Below the pieces are notes generated by a model. That model saw nothing but the letters and a program-made list of their open reading frames with translations, was not told the DNA's origin and did not search any database. The position numbers and the translations under genes are program-made. Below, in pieces: positions 21,986 through 30,212 of a stretch of DNA of 32,410 nucleotides (its first letter is position 1; each line of letters begins with the position of its first letter). Source of the DNA: Micromonospora zingiberis (GTDB lineage Bacteria; Actinomycetota; Actinomycetes; Mycobacteriales; Micromonosporaceae); the NCBI RefSeq assembly GCF_004331455.1, contig NZ_SJJR01000035.1:1-32410 (forward strand), read 5' to 3'.

Positions 21986-22193
21986 GCAGGCTGACCAGCT
22001 GACATCGTGGTCTGCCGGGTGACCTGACCGTACGGCCGGTGCCGGGCCGGCGGGGCTAGCTGGTTGGGTGGTGGGCGGGGGTGTCCCGCCAGGTGGGTCG
22101 GCGCGGGTGCGCCCATGCGTGGCCGGCGCGGCTGCGCCACGCTGGAGACGGACCCCGTGTGGACGGGGCAGGTGCAGAGGCGAGGAGAGCGAC
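21986..22193. other. Hom-thrC intergenic region
   Basis: 208 bp, GC-rich, with a short inverted repeat ACCCCGT/ACGGGGC around 22152-22169 and the CGAGGAGAGC ribosome site of thrC. No riboswitch or T-box was recognised. The gap is unusually long for this otherwise tight cluster, so thrC may have its own promoter or attenuator. Confidence 0.4.
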
Positions 22194-23243
22194 ATGTGGC
22201 GGGGCCTGATCGACGCCTACCGTGACCGGCTGCCGGTCACCGACGCCACGCCGATCGTCACCCTGCACGAGGGCAACACGCCGTTGCTGCCCGCCCCGGT
22301 CCTCTCCGCGCGGCTCGGCTGCGACGTCTACCTCAAGGTGGAGGGCGCCAACCCGACCGGCTCGTTCAAGGACCGCGGCATGACGATGGCGGTCTCCAAG
22401 GCGGTCGAGGCCGGCAACAAGGCGATCATCTGCGCCTCCACCGGCAACACCAGCGCCTCCGCCGCCGCGTACGCGGCCCGGGCCGGGGTGACCTGTGCGG
22501 TACTGGTACCGCAGGGCAAGATCGCGTTGGGCAAGCTGGCCCAGGCGCTGGTGCACGGCGCGAAGCTGCTCCAGGTCAACGGCAACTTCGACGACTGCCT
22601 GGCGCTGGCCGCCAAGCTCGCCCAGGACTACCCGGTGGCGCTGGTCAACTCGGTCAACATCGACCGGCTGCACGGCCAGAAGACGGCGGCGTTCGAGATC
22701 GTCGAGGCGCTCGGTGACGCGCCGGACATCCACTGCCTGCCGGTGGGCAACGCCGGCAACATCTCCGCCTACTGGATGGGCTACGCCGAGGACGTCGAGG
22801 CCGGCAACGCCACCCGGCGCCCGAAGATGTACGGCTTCCAGGCCGCCGGTGCCGCGCCGATCGTGACCGGCCAGGTGGTGCCGGAGCCGTCCACCATCGC
22901 CACCGCCATCCGCATCGGCAACCCGGCGAGCTGGACCAAGGCCCTGGACGCCCGGGACGCCTCGGGCGGCCTGATCGAGGCGGTCACCGACCGGGAGATC
23001 CTGGCCGCCTACCGCCTGCTGGCCCGGGAGGTCGGTGTCTTCGTCGAGCTGGGCAGCGCGGCGAGCGTGGCGGGTCTGCTCCAACAGGCCGCCGCTGGTC
23101 GGGTGCCGGCCGGCTCCACGGTGGTCTGCACGGTCACCGGGCACGGCCTGAAGGACCCCGAGTGGGCCATCACCACCGCCCCCGCCCCGGTCACCATCGC
23201 CAACGACCCGCTCGCCGCCGCCCGCTCCCTCGACCTCGCCTGA
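22194..23243 (+). CDS. thrC: Threonine synthase
   Basis: A 349-aa PLP enzyme converting phosphohomoserine to threonine. The PLP lysine is Lys59 in TGSFKDRGM, followed by the CASTGNTSASAAAYAARAG phosphate-site region and the glycine loop LPVGNAGNISAYWMG. Length and motifs fit the short actinobacterial type. The ATG at 22194 has GAGGAGAGC upstream and the N-terminus MWRGLIDAYRDRLPVTD is typical; the longer frame from 22068 is rejected. In related genomes thrB normally follows closely; here it is separated by 5.7 kb. Confidence 0.96.
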   Translation: MWRGLIDAYRDRLPVTDATPIVTLHEGNTPLLPAPVLSARLGCDVYLKVEGANPTGSFKDRGMTMAVSKAVEAGNKAIICASTGNTSASAAAYAARAGVTCAVLVPQGKIALGKLAQALVHGAKLLQVNGNFDDCLALAAKLAQDYPVALVNSVNIDRLHGQKTAAFEIVEALGDAPDIHCLPVGNAGNISAYWMGYAEDVEAGNATRRPKMYGFQAAGAAPIVTGQVVPEPSTIATAIRIGNPASWTKALDARDASGGLIEAVTDREILAAYRLLAREVGVFVELGSAASVAGLLQQAAAGRVPAGSTVVCTVTGHGLKDPEWAITTAPAPVTIANDPLAAARSLDLA

Positions 23244-23267
23244 GGTCACCGGACGACGCCCCACCCG

Positions 23268-23390
23268 GTGGGCCGTGCCGGTCGGCGGTGTCAGTGGGCC
23301 TTGCGGGTCGGTGGCGCCGATGGGCCGTGTCGGTCAGCGGTTTCGGTGGGGCGTGTCGGTCGGGTGCGGTGGGTCGTGTCGGTTGACCGG
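23268..23390. repeat. Degenerate short tandem repeats after thrC
   Basis: About five imperfect copies of a 22-27 bp unit resembling GTGGGCCGTGTCGGTCGGCG, strung between thrC and the ABC pseudogene. The copies differ at several positions and have unequal lengths. Confidence 0.6.
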
Positions 23391-23629
23391 GGGTGAGCAC
23401 TTCGCGCCCTGTCGAGCTGAACCGTTGGTGCGGTCGCTGTCGACGGCCGTGCGCTTCGGGTGGGCGCATTCGGGCGTTTTCGAGTGCCCGCGCGAGGGAG
23501 TATGTCTGGCCGATCAGCAGGTGATGGTCGGGGTGGGCAGAGGCGGCCGGGTGGTGGCGGAGGGTCACGGGGTGGCCGCCCGCCCCGACGATTCGTTCGC
23601 GCTGTCAGGTCGACAGCGCCGGCGTCAGG

Positions 23630-24090
23630 ACTCGGCCGCTCCTCGGGTGCGGCGCCGGACGCCACCGACGACGAGCTGTGGGCCGCGCTGCGCGCCGTCG
23701 ACCTGCACGACAGGGTCGGCTCGCTGGACCGCGGGCTGGACACGACATTGACCGCCACCACGGTCTCGGGGCGAGTGGCAGCGCATCGCGCTGGCCCGGG
23801 CGGTGCTGCGTACCCCGGATGTGGCTGTTGCTCGACGAGGCGACTTCCCAGGTCGGCGGGCTCACCGAGGCGACGGTGGCCCGGTGCGTCCGGCAACGTG
23901 CCGAGGCGGGTGCGGTGATCGCCATCGCCCACCGGTTGTCGACCATGTTCGATGCCGACCAGATCGTCGTGATGGACGGTGGCCGGATCCGGGCCGTCGG
24001 CGACCACGCGACCCTGTTGAGCACCGACGAGCTGTACCGGGACCTGGTGGCGTCGCTGCGGATCGGCACCACCGAGCCGGTTCCGCTGGT
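23630..24090 (+). pseudogene. Decayed ABC-transporter ATPase (exporter type), C-terminal fragment with frameshifts
   Basis: Remains of the nucleotide-binding domain of an ABC exporter are spread over three frames. The helical-region text DATDDELWAALRAVDLHDRV and GLDTTLTATT are in one frame (to about 23765). The post-signature helix EWQRIALARAVLRTPDV is in a second (about 23775-23820). Walker B and the H-loop (WLLLDEATSQVGG, IAIAHRLSTMFDADQIVVMD) are in the third (about 23820-24090). The Walker A part and all membrane segments are missing. The signature is broken near TVSG, and the D-loop is SQVG rather than SALD. At least two frameshifts plus loss of the 5' part make it non-functional. Confidence 0.85.
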
Positions 24091-24176
24091 TGCCGCCCCG
24101 GGAGTCGGCGAGCGGAGTGGGTCGGGCAGACTGCTCGTACCTCTCGACCAATTCCCCCCAGGAGTGAGCCTCGCCG

Positions 24177-27100
24177 ATGTCGCTGCTCGCCAGATTCAGC
24201 CTCGCCAACCGGGGGCTGGTAGCCCTCATTGCGGTGGTGACCACAGCGTTCGGTGCGTACGCCGTGCCGTCGCTGAAGCAGCAACTCCTGCCGTCGCTGG
24301 AGTTTCCCGCCGCGTTCATTGTGGCCTCGTACCCCGGCGCCGCGCCGGAGGTCGTCGAGTCCCAGGTGACCGAGCCGATCGAGAACAGCCTGCGCGGCAT
24401 TCCCGCGCTGGACACCGTTACCTCCACCTCCCGCGAGGGTCTGACCACCATCTCGGTGCAGTACGAGTTTGGCACCGACCTGGACGATGTAGTCAGCAAG
24501 ATGCAGGCCGCGCTGAACCGCACCGATCTGCCCGACGGCGTGCAGCCGCAGGTCCTCGCGGGCAGCACCGACGACCTGCCGGCGGTGGTGCTGGCCGCGT
24601 CCGGCGGCCGCGACGAGCGGGACCTCGCCGCGAAGCTGCGCGACGTCGTGGTGCCGGAGTTGGCCGCGATCGACGGCGTGCGCAGCGTCGAGTTGAGCGG
24701 CGTGCGGGACCAACTCGTGGTCATCACCCCGGACCCGGCGAAGATGTCCAAGGCGAAGGTGCCGCCGACCGCGATCAGCACCGCGTTGAAGGCCAACGGG
24801 GTGGCGGTGCCGGCCGGTGCCGTGCTGGACGGCGACCGTAGCCTGCCGGTGCAGGTCGGCGCCCCGCTGACCACCCTGGACGAGCTGCGCGACGTGATCG
24901 TCGCCCCGCCGGTGCGCAAGGCCGGTCCGGTCCGCCTCGGCGATGTCGCCACTGTGGAGGAACAGCTCGCCCCGGCCACCGCGATCACCCGCACCAACGG
25001 CAAGGAGAGCCTGGGCGTCGCGGTCACCGCCGACCCGGACGGCAACGCGGTGGAGATCTCGCACGCGGTCGCCGACCGGCTCGCCGATCTGCGGGGCGCC
25101 ACCGGAGCCGAGTTGACCGTGGTGCTCGACCAGGCTCCGTTCGTGGAGAAGTCGATCAAGACGCTGAGCACCGAGGGTCTGCTGGGCCTGATCATGGCCG
25201 TGGTGGTCATCCTGGTGTTCCTGCTGTCGATCCGCTCCACGGTGGTCACCGCGGTCTCCATCCCGCTGTCGGTGGTGGTCGCGCTGCTCGCCCTCTGGAT
25301 CGGCGACTACTCGCTCAACCTGCTCACCCTCGGCGCGCTGACCGTCGCGGTCGGGCGGGTGGTGGACGACTCGATCGTGGTGCTGGAGAACATCAAACGC
25401 CACCTCACCTACGGCGAGCCGAAGCGCACGGCGATCCTCACCGCCGTCCGCGAGGTGGCCGGCGCGGTCACCGCGTCCACCCTCACCACGGTCGCCGTCT
25501 TCGCGCCGATCGCGCTGGTCGGTGGCTTCGTCGGGCAGTTGTTCGCGCCGTTCGCGATCACGGTCACCGTGGCGCTGCTGGCCTCGTTGCTGGTGTCGCT
25601 GACGGTGGTGCCGGTGCTCGCGTACTGGTTCCTCAAGCCGGTGGCCGGTGCCGACGGCGCCGCGATCCGTCGGGCCGCCGAGCAGCGGGAGCTGCGTAGT
25701 CCGTTGCAGCGGGCGTACCTGCCGGTGATCCGGTTCGCCACCGGCCGGCGGGCGTACCGCTGGGCCACGCTGGCCGTGGGGGTGCTCGTGCTGTTCGGCA
25801 CCTTCGGCCTGGCCCGCCAGTTGGAAACCAACTTCCTCGACGACTCCGGCCAGGACACCCTGAACATCCGCCAGGAGTTGCCGGTGGGCACCGGGCTGGC
25901 CGGCACCGACACCGCGGCCCGCCGGGTCGAGGCGGTGCTGGCGGACACCCCGGGTGTGGAGTCGTACCAGGTGACCGCCGGGGGTGGGAACAACCCGTGG
26001 GCCGGCGGCGCCGGCAACAACGTGGCCAGTTACGCGCTGCGGCTCGACGGTGAGACCGACGCCAAGGCCATGCGCGGCGTGCTGCGGGAGCGGTTCGCGG
26101 CGCTCGGCGCGACGGCCGGTGAGATCACCTTCCCGGCCGGTCAGGGCGGCGCGTCCGCCAACGAGCTGGCCGTGGTGGTCCGCGCCGCCGACCCGGAGGC
26201 GCTGACCCGCGCCGCCGAGCAGGCCCAGGCGGCACTGGCCGGCATCGACGGCGTCGAGGACGTGTCGACCACCCTGGCGCAGCGGGTACCCCGGGTGGAC
26301 GTGACCGTCGACCGGGTGGCGGTCAGCCGGGCCGGGCTCACCGAGGCGGCGGTCGGCCAACTGGTGGCGCAGGCGTTCCGTGGTACGCCGGTGGGCCAGG
26401 TGAGCCTCGACGACGGCAGCCGGGACGTGGTGCTGCGGCTGTCGGCGAAGCCGCCGCTGACGGTGGACGAGCTGAAGGCCCTGCCCGTCGGCCCGGTGAA
26501 GCTCGGCGACATCGCCGAGGTCACCGAGACCGAGGGCCCGCAGCAGGTACGCCGGATCGACGGTGAACGCAGCGTCTCGGTGACCGGTACGGTGACCGGC
26601 TCCGACCTCGGCGCGATCAGCACCGAGTTGCAGCGTCGGCTCGACGCGATCGACGTACCCGGGGCGACGTTGACCGTGGGCGGGGTCAGCGCCGAGCAGC
26701 GGGAGACCTTCGCCGACCTCGGCCTGGCCGTGCTGGCCGCGATCGCGATCGTGTTCCTGATCATGATGGCCACGTTCCGCAGCGTGGTGCAGGCGTTGAT
26801 CCTGCTGGTCTCCATCCCGTTCGCGGCCACCGGCGCGGTCGCCCTGCTGCTGGTCAGTGGCACCGCGCTGAGCGTGCCGGCGCTGATCGGCGTACTCATG
26901 CTGGTCGGCATCGTGGTGACCAACGCGATCGTGCTGCTGGACCTGGTCAACCAGTACCGGGCGCAGGGGCTCGGCGTACGGGAGGCGGTGGTCGAGGGCG
27001 GCCGGCACCGGTTGCGCCCGATCCTGATGACCGCGATCGCGACCATCTTCGCGTTGACGCCGATGGCCTTCGGGCTCACCGGCGAGGGCGGCTTCATCTC

Positions 27101-27476
27101 CCGGCCGCTGGCCATCGTGGTGATCGGCGGGCTGCTCAGCTCGACCCTGCTCACCCTGATCCTGGTGCCCACGCTCTACGCGATGGTCGAGGACACCAAG
27201 GAGGCGCTGCGGCGCTGGCGGGCCGGCCGCTCCGGCGGCTCGCCCGGTGACGGGCAGCCCGGTCGGGAGACCGAGCTGACGGAGCCGGCCGGCGGGACGA
27301 CGGCCACCGCCGGGCGGGTCACCGCCGGGGTCGGCGCCGCGTCGACCGAGCAGCGGGTCGCGGAGAGCCGGCCGGTTCCGGCGGCACCCTCCGGCGCGCT
27401 GGTGGACGGCACCGACCAGTTCGAGGTGCTCCGGTTGCCCCGGAGCCGCAACTCGCCCTTCCCGCCGACCGAGTAA
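24177..27476 (+). CDS. RND-family efflux permease (HAE1/AcrB-like)
   Basis: A 1099-aa inner-membrane pump of the resistance-nodulation-division superfamily. The layout is duplicated: TM1 (residues about 13-30), a large external loop, TM2-6, a second loop and TM8-12. In TM4, VAVGRVVDDSIVVLENI holds the paired Asp residues that drive proton coupling (residues about 390-400); the second half carries MLVGIVVTNAIVLLDLVNQY. The 90-residue C-terminal tail is polar and disordered. No membrane-fusion protein or outer-membrane channel is nearby, as expected for actinobacterial (SwrC/YerP-like) versions. The ATG at 24177 has AGGAG 12 nt upstream. The substrate is unknown. Insertion between thrC and thrB suggests acquisition as a unit with neighbours. 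Confidence 0.92.
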   Translation: MSLLARFSLANRGLVALIAVVTTAFGAYAVPSLKQQLLPSLEFPAAFIVASYPGAAPEVVESQVTEPIENSLRGIPALDTVTSTSREGLTTISVQYEFGTDLDDVVSKMQAALNRTDLPDGVQPQVLAGSTDDLPAVVLAASGGRDERDLAAKLRDVVVPELAAIDGVRSVELSGVRDQLVVITPDPAKMSKAKVPPTAISTALKANGVAVPAGAVLDGDRSLPVQVGAPLTTLDELRDVIVAPPVRKAGPVRLGDVATVEEQLAPATAITRTNGKESLGVAVTADPDGNAVEISHAVADRLADLRGATGAELTVVLDQAPFVEKSIKTLSTEGLLGLIMAVVVILVFLLSIRSTVVTAVSIPLSVVVALLALWIGDYSLNLLTLGALTVAVGRVVDDSIVVLENIKRHLTYGEPKRTAILTAVREVAGAVTASTLTTVAVFAPIALVGGFVGQLFAPFAITVTVALLASLLVSLTVVPVLAYWFLKPVAGADGAAIRRAAEQRELRSPLQRAYLPVIRFATGRRAYRWATLAVGVLVLFGTFGLARQLETNFLDDSGQDTLNIRQELPVGTGLAGTDTAARRVEAVLADTPGVESYQVTAGGGNNPWAGGAGNNVASYALRLDGETDAKAMRGVLRERFAALGATAGEITFPAGQGGASANELAVVVRAADPEALTRAAEQAQAALAGIDGVEDVSTTLAQRVPRVDVTVDRVAVSRAGLTEAAVGQLVAQAFRGTPVGQVSLDDGSRDVVLRLSAKPPLTVDELKALPVGPVKLGDIAEVTETEGPQQVRRIDGERSVSVTGTVTGSDLGAISTELQRRLDAIDVPGATLTVGGVSAEQRETFADLGLAVLAAIAIVFLIMMATFRSVVQALILLVSIPFAATGAVALLLVSGTALSVPALIGVLMLVGIVVTNAIVLLDLVNQYRAQGLGVREAVVEGGRHRLRPILMTAIATIFALTPMAFGLTGEGGFISRPLAIVVIGGLLSSTLLTLILVPTLYAMVEDTKEALRRWRAGRSGGSPGDGQPGRETELTEPAGGTTATAGRVTAGVGAASTEQRVAESRPVPAAPSGALVDGTDQFEVLRLPRSRNSPFPPTE

Positions 27477-27485
27477 CGACGCCGA

Positions 27486-27522
27486 CGCCGACGCCCCTGG
27501 CCAACCGCCGGGGGCGTCGGCG
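27486..27522 (+). terminator. Hairpin after the RND gene
   Basis: CGCCGACGCCCC (27486-27497) pairs with GGGGCGTCGGCG (27511-27522), 12 bp with a 13-nt loop, just after the stop codon. It has no clear U-tract, which is common in high-GC actinomycetes. Confidence 0.65.
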
Positions 27523-27634
27523 TACGCGGGGCCTGGTGGACCCGCCGGTGCGGCTCAACGGCGCGGGTTTACGCGATCGTGGCGACGTCGTTGTCGTTGT
27601 CCGCGCCCCGACTCAGTTCGTGCTGACTGCCGGG

Positions 27635-27647
27635 TAGGGTCCGCCTC
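27635..27647 (+). promoter_or_regulatory. Candidate -10 element for a leaderless MFS transcript
   Basis: TAGGGT (27635-27640) lies 7 nt before the GTG start and no ribosome site is present, the same layout as at argS and thrB. No good -35 is visible. Confidence 0.4.
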
Positions 27648-28892
27648 GTGACGTCCACCCTCTCGGTCCTCACCCGCAACCGAAACTTTCGCAACCTGTT
27701 CCTGGCCGAGCTGGTGGTCTTCGGTGCCGACTGGTTCGTGATGGTGCCGTTGCTCGTGCTGTTGCCGAAGTTGACCGGTAGCGGCGTGTGGGGTGCGCTG
27801 GTGCTCGCCGTGGACACCGGCATCCTGGCGTTGCTGCTGCCGTACGCCGGGACCATCGCCGACCGGTTCGACCGCCGCAAGATCATGATCATCTCGAACG
27901 TGGCGGCGCTGGTCGGGGTGCTGCTCCTGCTCGGCGTGCGCAGCGCCGGTACGGCATGGCTGGCGATGCTGGGCATCGGCGTGGTCGCGGTGGCGAAGGC
28001 GTTCTACTCCCCGGCCGCCCAGGCCGCCCTGCCCAACGTGCTCGACCCGGAGGAGTTGGCCGCGGGCAACGCGGTGGCCGGGTCGGCCTGGGGCACGATG
28101 ACCATCGTCGGCGCGTCGCTCGGCGGCGTACTCACCGCCATCGCCGGGCCGTACGCCTGCTTCTGGGTCGGTGCGGTCGGGCTGGTGGTCGCCGCGGGCC
28201 TGGCCACCCGCATCCGCCGGCCGTTGCAGGCCCCGCGCGAACAGGGCACGGTGGTACCGCAGACCTGGACCGCGATCCGCGAGGCACTCGGCTACATCGG
28301 GCACCGCCCCCGGGTGCTGGCGCTGGTCACGGTGAAGTCGGCGGTGGGGCTGGGCAACGGCGTCCTGACCGTCTTCCCACTGCTCGCCGGGTTGTACGGA
28401 GTCGGCCCGATCGGCGCCGGCCTGCTGTTCGCGGTACGCGGTGCGGGCGCGCTGGTCGGCCCGATACTGATGCGCCGGGTGCTGACCAACCGCGCCTGGC
28501 TGCTGCCGGGACTGGCACTGTCCATGTCGGCGTACGGCTTGGCCTACCTCGGCACCTCCGTGGTGTCCTGGTTCCCGTTGGTGCTGGCCCTGGTCTTCGT
28601 GGCGCACTTCGCCGGTGGCAGCAACTGGGTGATGTCGAACTTCGCGTTGCAGGGCGAGGTGCCGGACCGGTTGCGTGGTCGGGTCTTCGCCACCGACATG
28701 ATGTTGGCGACCCTGGCGATCTCGGTCAGCCAACTCGTGGTCGCCGCCGTGGTCGACGTGGTGGACGAGCGGGTGATCCTGGCCGGATGCGGCTTGGTCA
28801 CGTTGACCTACGCGGTCGGCTGGCGGATCGCCACCCGGCGGCTGTCGCTGACCAACCCGGTGGCCGCGCCGCAGGCCACCACGGTGTCGTAG
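27648..28892 (+). CDS. MFS transporter (MFS_3/EntS-like)
   Basis: A 414-aa major facilitator with about 12 hydrophobic segments. The loop between TM2 and TM3 carries a motif-A-like sequence AGTIADRFDRRKIMI (residues about 63-80). The pattern LTRNRNFRNLFLAELVVFGADW at the N-terminus resembles the enterobactin-exporter-type MFS_3 family. A drug- or siderophore-efflux role is plausible, but the substrate cannot be read. The GTG start has no Shine-Dalgarno and probably gives a leaderless mRNA. It lies between the RND pump and thrB. Confidence 0.88.
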   Translation: MTSTLSVLTRNRNFRNLFLAELVVFGADWFVMVPLLVLLPKLTGSGVWGALVLAVDTGILALLLPYAGTIADRFDRRKIMIISNVAALVGVLLLLGVRSAGTAWLAMLGIGVVAVAKAFYSPAAQAALPNVLDPEELAAGNAVAGSAWGTMTIVGASLGGVLTAIAGPYACFWVGAVGLVVAAGLATRIRRPLQAPREQGTVVPQTWTAIREALGYIGHRPRVLALVTVKSAVGLGNGVLTVFPLLAGLYGVGPIGAGLLFAVRGAGALVGPILMRRVLTNRAWLLPGLALSMSAYGLAYLGTSVVSWFPLVLALVFVAHFAGGSNWVMSNFALQGEVPDRLRGRVFATDMMLATLAISVSQLVVAAVVDVVDERVILAGCGLVTLTYAVGWRIATRRLSLTNPVAAPQATTVS

Positions 28893-28959
28893 CGTGCCCC
28901 GGGTGCTGGCCCGCCGTCCCAGGGGGCGGGCGGGGGCTGGCCGGTGTCGGTTCGGGCCC

Positions 28960-28972
28960 TAGCATGGGGCGC
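28960..28972 (+). promoter_or_regulatory. Candidate -10 element for leaderless thrB
   Basis: TAGCAT (28960-28965) ends 7 nt before the GTG at 28973, with no ribosome site. This spacing selects the GTG over the ATG at 28964, which would overlap the -10. Confidence 0.45.
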
Positions 28973-29917
28973 GTGTCGACCACATTCGCCACCGGTCCGG
29001 TCCGGGTCCGGGTTCCCGCCACCAGCGCGAACCTCGGTCCCGGTTTCGACGCACTGGGGCTCGCCCTCGCGCTCTACGACGACGTGTCCGCCGAGGTGAC
29101 GTCCTCCGGCGTCACGGTGTCGGTGGCCGGCGAGGGCGCTGGCGAACTGCCGCTCGACGACGGTCACCTGGTGGTACGCGCAATGCGCGCGGCCTTCGAC
29201 ACGCTCGGCGGCCAGCCGTCGGGGCTGGCCGTGGAGTGCGTGAACCGGATCCCGCAGGCCCGTGGGCTCGGCTCCTCGTCGGCGGCCATCGTGGCCGGCG
29301 TACTGCTGGCCCGGGCGCTGGTCGCCGACGGGGAGCGTCGGCTCGACACCGACGGCGTGTTGCGGCTCGCCGCGCAGATCGAGGGACACCCGGACAATGT
29401 GGCGCCCTGCCTGCTCGGCGGCTTCACGGTGGCCTGGACCGAGCCGTCCGGCGCGCGGGCGGTCTCGCTGCCGGTGGCCGCCACGGTGCGTCCGACCGTG
29501 CTGGTTCCCGCCGAACGCGGCCTGACCGCGTCCGCCCGCGCCGCGCTGCCGGCCGAGGTGCCGCACGCCGACGCCGCGCTCAACACCGGCCGGGCCGCGC
29601 TTCTCGTGCACGCGTTGACCGCGCAGCCGGCTCTGCTGCTGCCGGCGACCGTCGACCGACTGCACCAGGACTACCGCGCGGCCTCGATGCCGAGCACCGC
29701 GAAACTGGTTGGTGCGCTTCGTGAGGCCGGTGTGGCGGCCGTGGTCAGTGGGGCCGGCCCGACCGTGCTCGCCCTGTCTGACCTGCCCGAAGGCTTCGAC
29801 GCGGGAACAGATTGGCAGATTCTGCGGTTGCCGGTAGACGTGCCCGGCGCACAGGTCGAGCAGGGTAGACTCGGACACGCGGAGCGGGACCCTGTTGCCG
29901 CAGGTCGGAAGAGTTGA
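28973..29917 (+). CDS. thrB: Homoserine kinase
   Basis: A 314-aa GHMP kinase that phosphorylates homoserine for threonine synthase. The N-terminus VRVRVPATSANLGPGFDALG is the family signature. The ATP-binding motif is NRIPQARGLGSSSAAIVAG (residues about 87-105), followed by EGHPDNVAPCLLGG. The C-terminal GHMP motif includes VVSGAGPTVLAL. The GTG at 28973 is chosen from the -10 spacing; ATG at 28964 would add three residues. It probably has its own promoter because thrC is far upstream. The last codons hold promoter-like TAGACT sequences that may serve rho. Confidence 0.95.
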   Translation: MSTTFATGPVRVRVPATSANLGPGFDALGLALALYDDVSAEVTSSGVTVSVAGEGAGELPLDDGHLVVRAMRAAFDTLGGQPSGLAVECVNRIPQARGLGSSSAAIVAGVLLARALVADGERRLDTDGVLRLAAQIEGHPDNVAPCLLGGFTVAWTEPSGARAVSLPVAATVRPTVLVPAERGLTASARAALPAEVPHADAALNTGRAALLVHALTAQPALLLPATVDRLHQDYRAASMPSTAKLVGALREAGVAAVVSGAGPTVLALSDLPEGFDAGTDWQILRLPVDVPGAQVEQGRLGHAERDPVAAGRKS

Positions 29918-29931
29918 TTACGCTCTAGACT
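29866..29931 (+). promoter_or_regulatory. Two TAGACT -10-like hexamers upstream of rho
   Basis: TAGACT occurs at 29866-29871 (inside the end of thrB) and again at 29926-29931 (just after its stop), exactly 60 bp apart. Neither has a good -35, so both are candidates only. Either would leave a leader of roughly 275-340 nt before rho. Confidence 0.35.
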
Positions 29932-30212
29932 TAGCACAGCCGCGAAGCATGCGATCTCCTGCGGGTCGGCGCACCCCCGAAGCTCTCGGCGGTAAGCCCG
30001 TCACCCCTGCCTAGGCCCACGCCGCACCGCAGTCTTCACTGGTCGCCGCAGACGGCGAAACCCGTTCACCGGCTTCCTGGTGGGTCGGGCAACCGACCGG
30101 CTGCTGTGTCACAGACTCCCGCGGAAGCGTCATGCGAGGCGGGTGCACCGAGGCCGCCCGGCCACCTGTTGTCGATTCCGGGCAGTCCCGGCCTATCGAG
30201 GGAAGGAATCCA
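29932..30212 (+). ncRNA. Long 5' leader of rho, possible regulatory RNA
   Basis: About 280 nt without a convincing gene precede rho. It is C-rich in places and holds a small hairpin GGTCGG-GCAA-CCGACC (30083-30098) with a GNRA tetraloop. Rho commonly represses its own transcription through its leader, and a long unstructured C-rich leader would suit this. No known riboswitch class was recognised. The end carries the GAGGGAAGGA ribosome site. Confidence 0.35.

Noticed and set aside
21986..22193. Riboswitch or T-box controlling thrC
   Set aside because: No conserved T-box or known riboswitch core was found; only a short GC hairpin is visible.
23678..24841. Intact 387-residue ABC protein
   Set aside because: Only its middle part resembles an ATPase; the ends are in the wrong frame and overlap the true RND start, so it is a pseudogene fragment.
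23862..27008. A 1048-residue open frame on the minus strand across the RND gene
   Set aside because: It mirrors the RND codons, is rich in Arg, His, Gln and Gly with no domain, and the plus-strand frame carries clear RND motifs. GC-rich third positions create such shadows.
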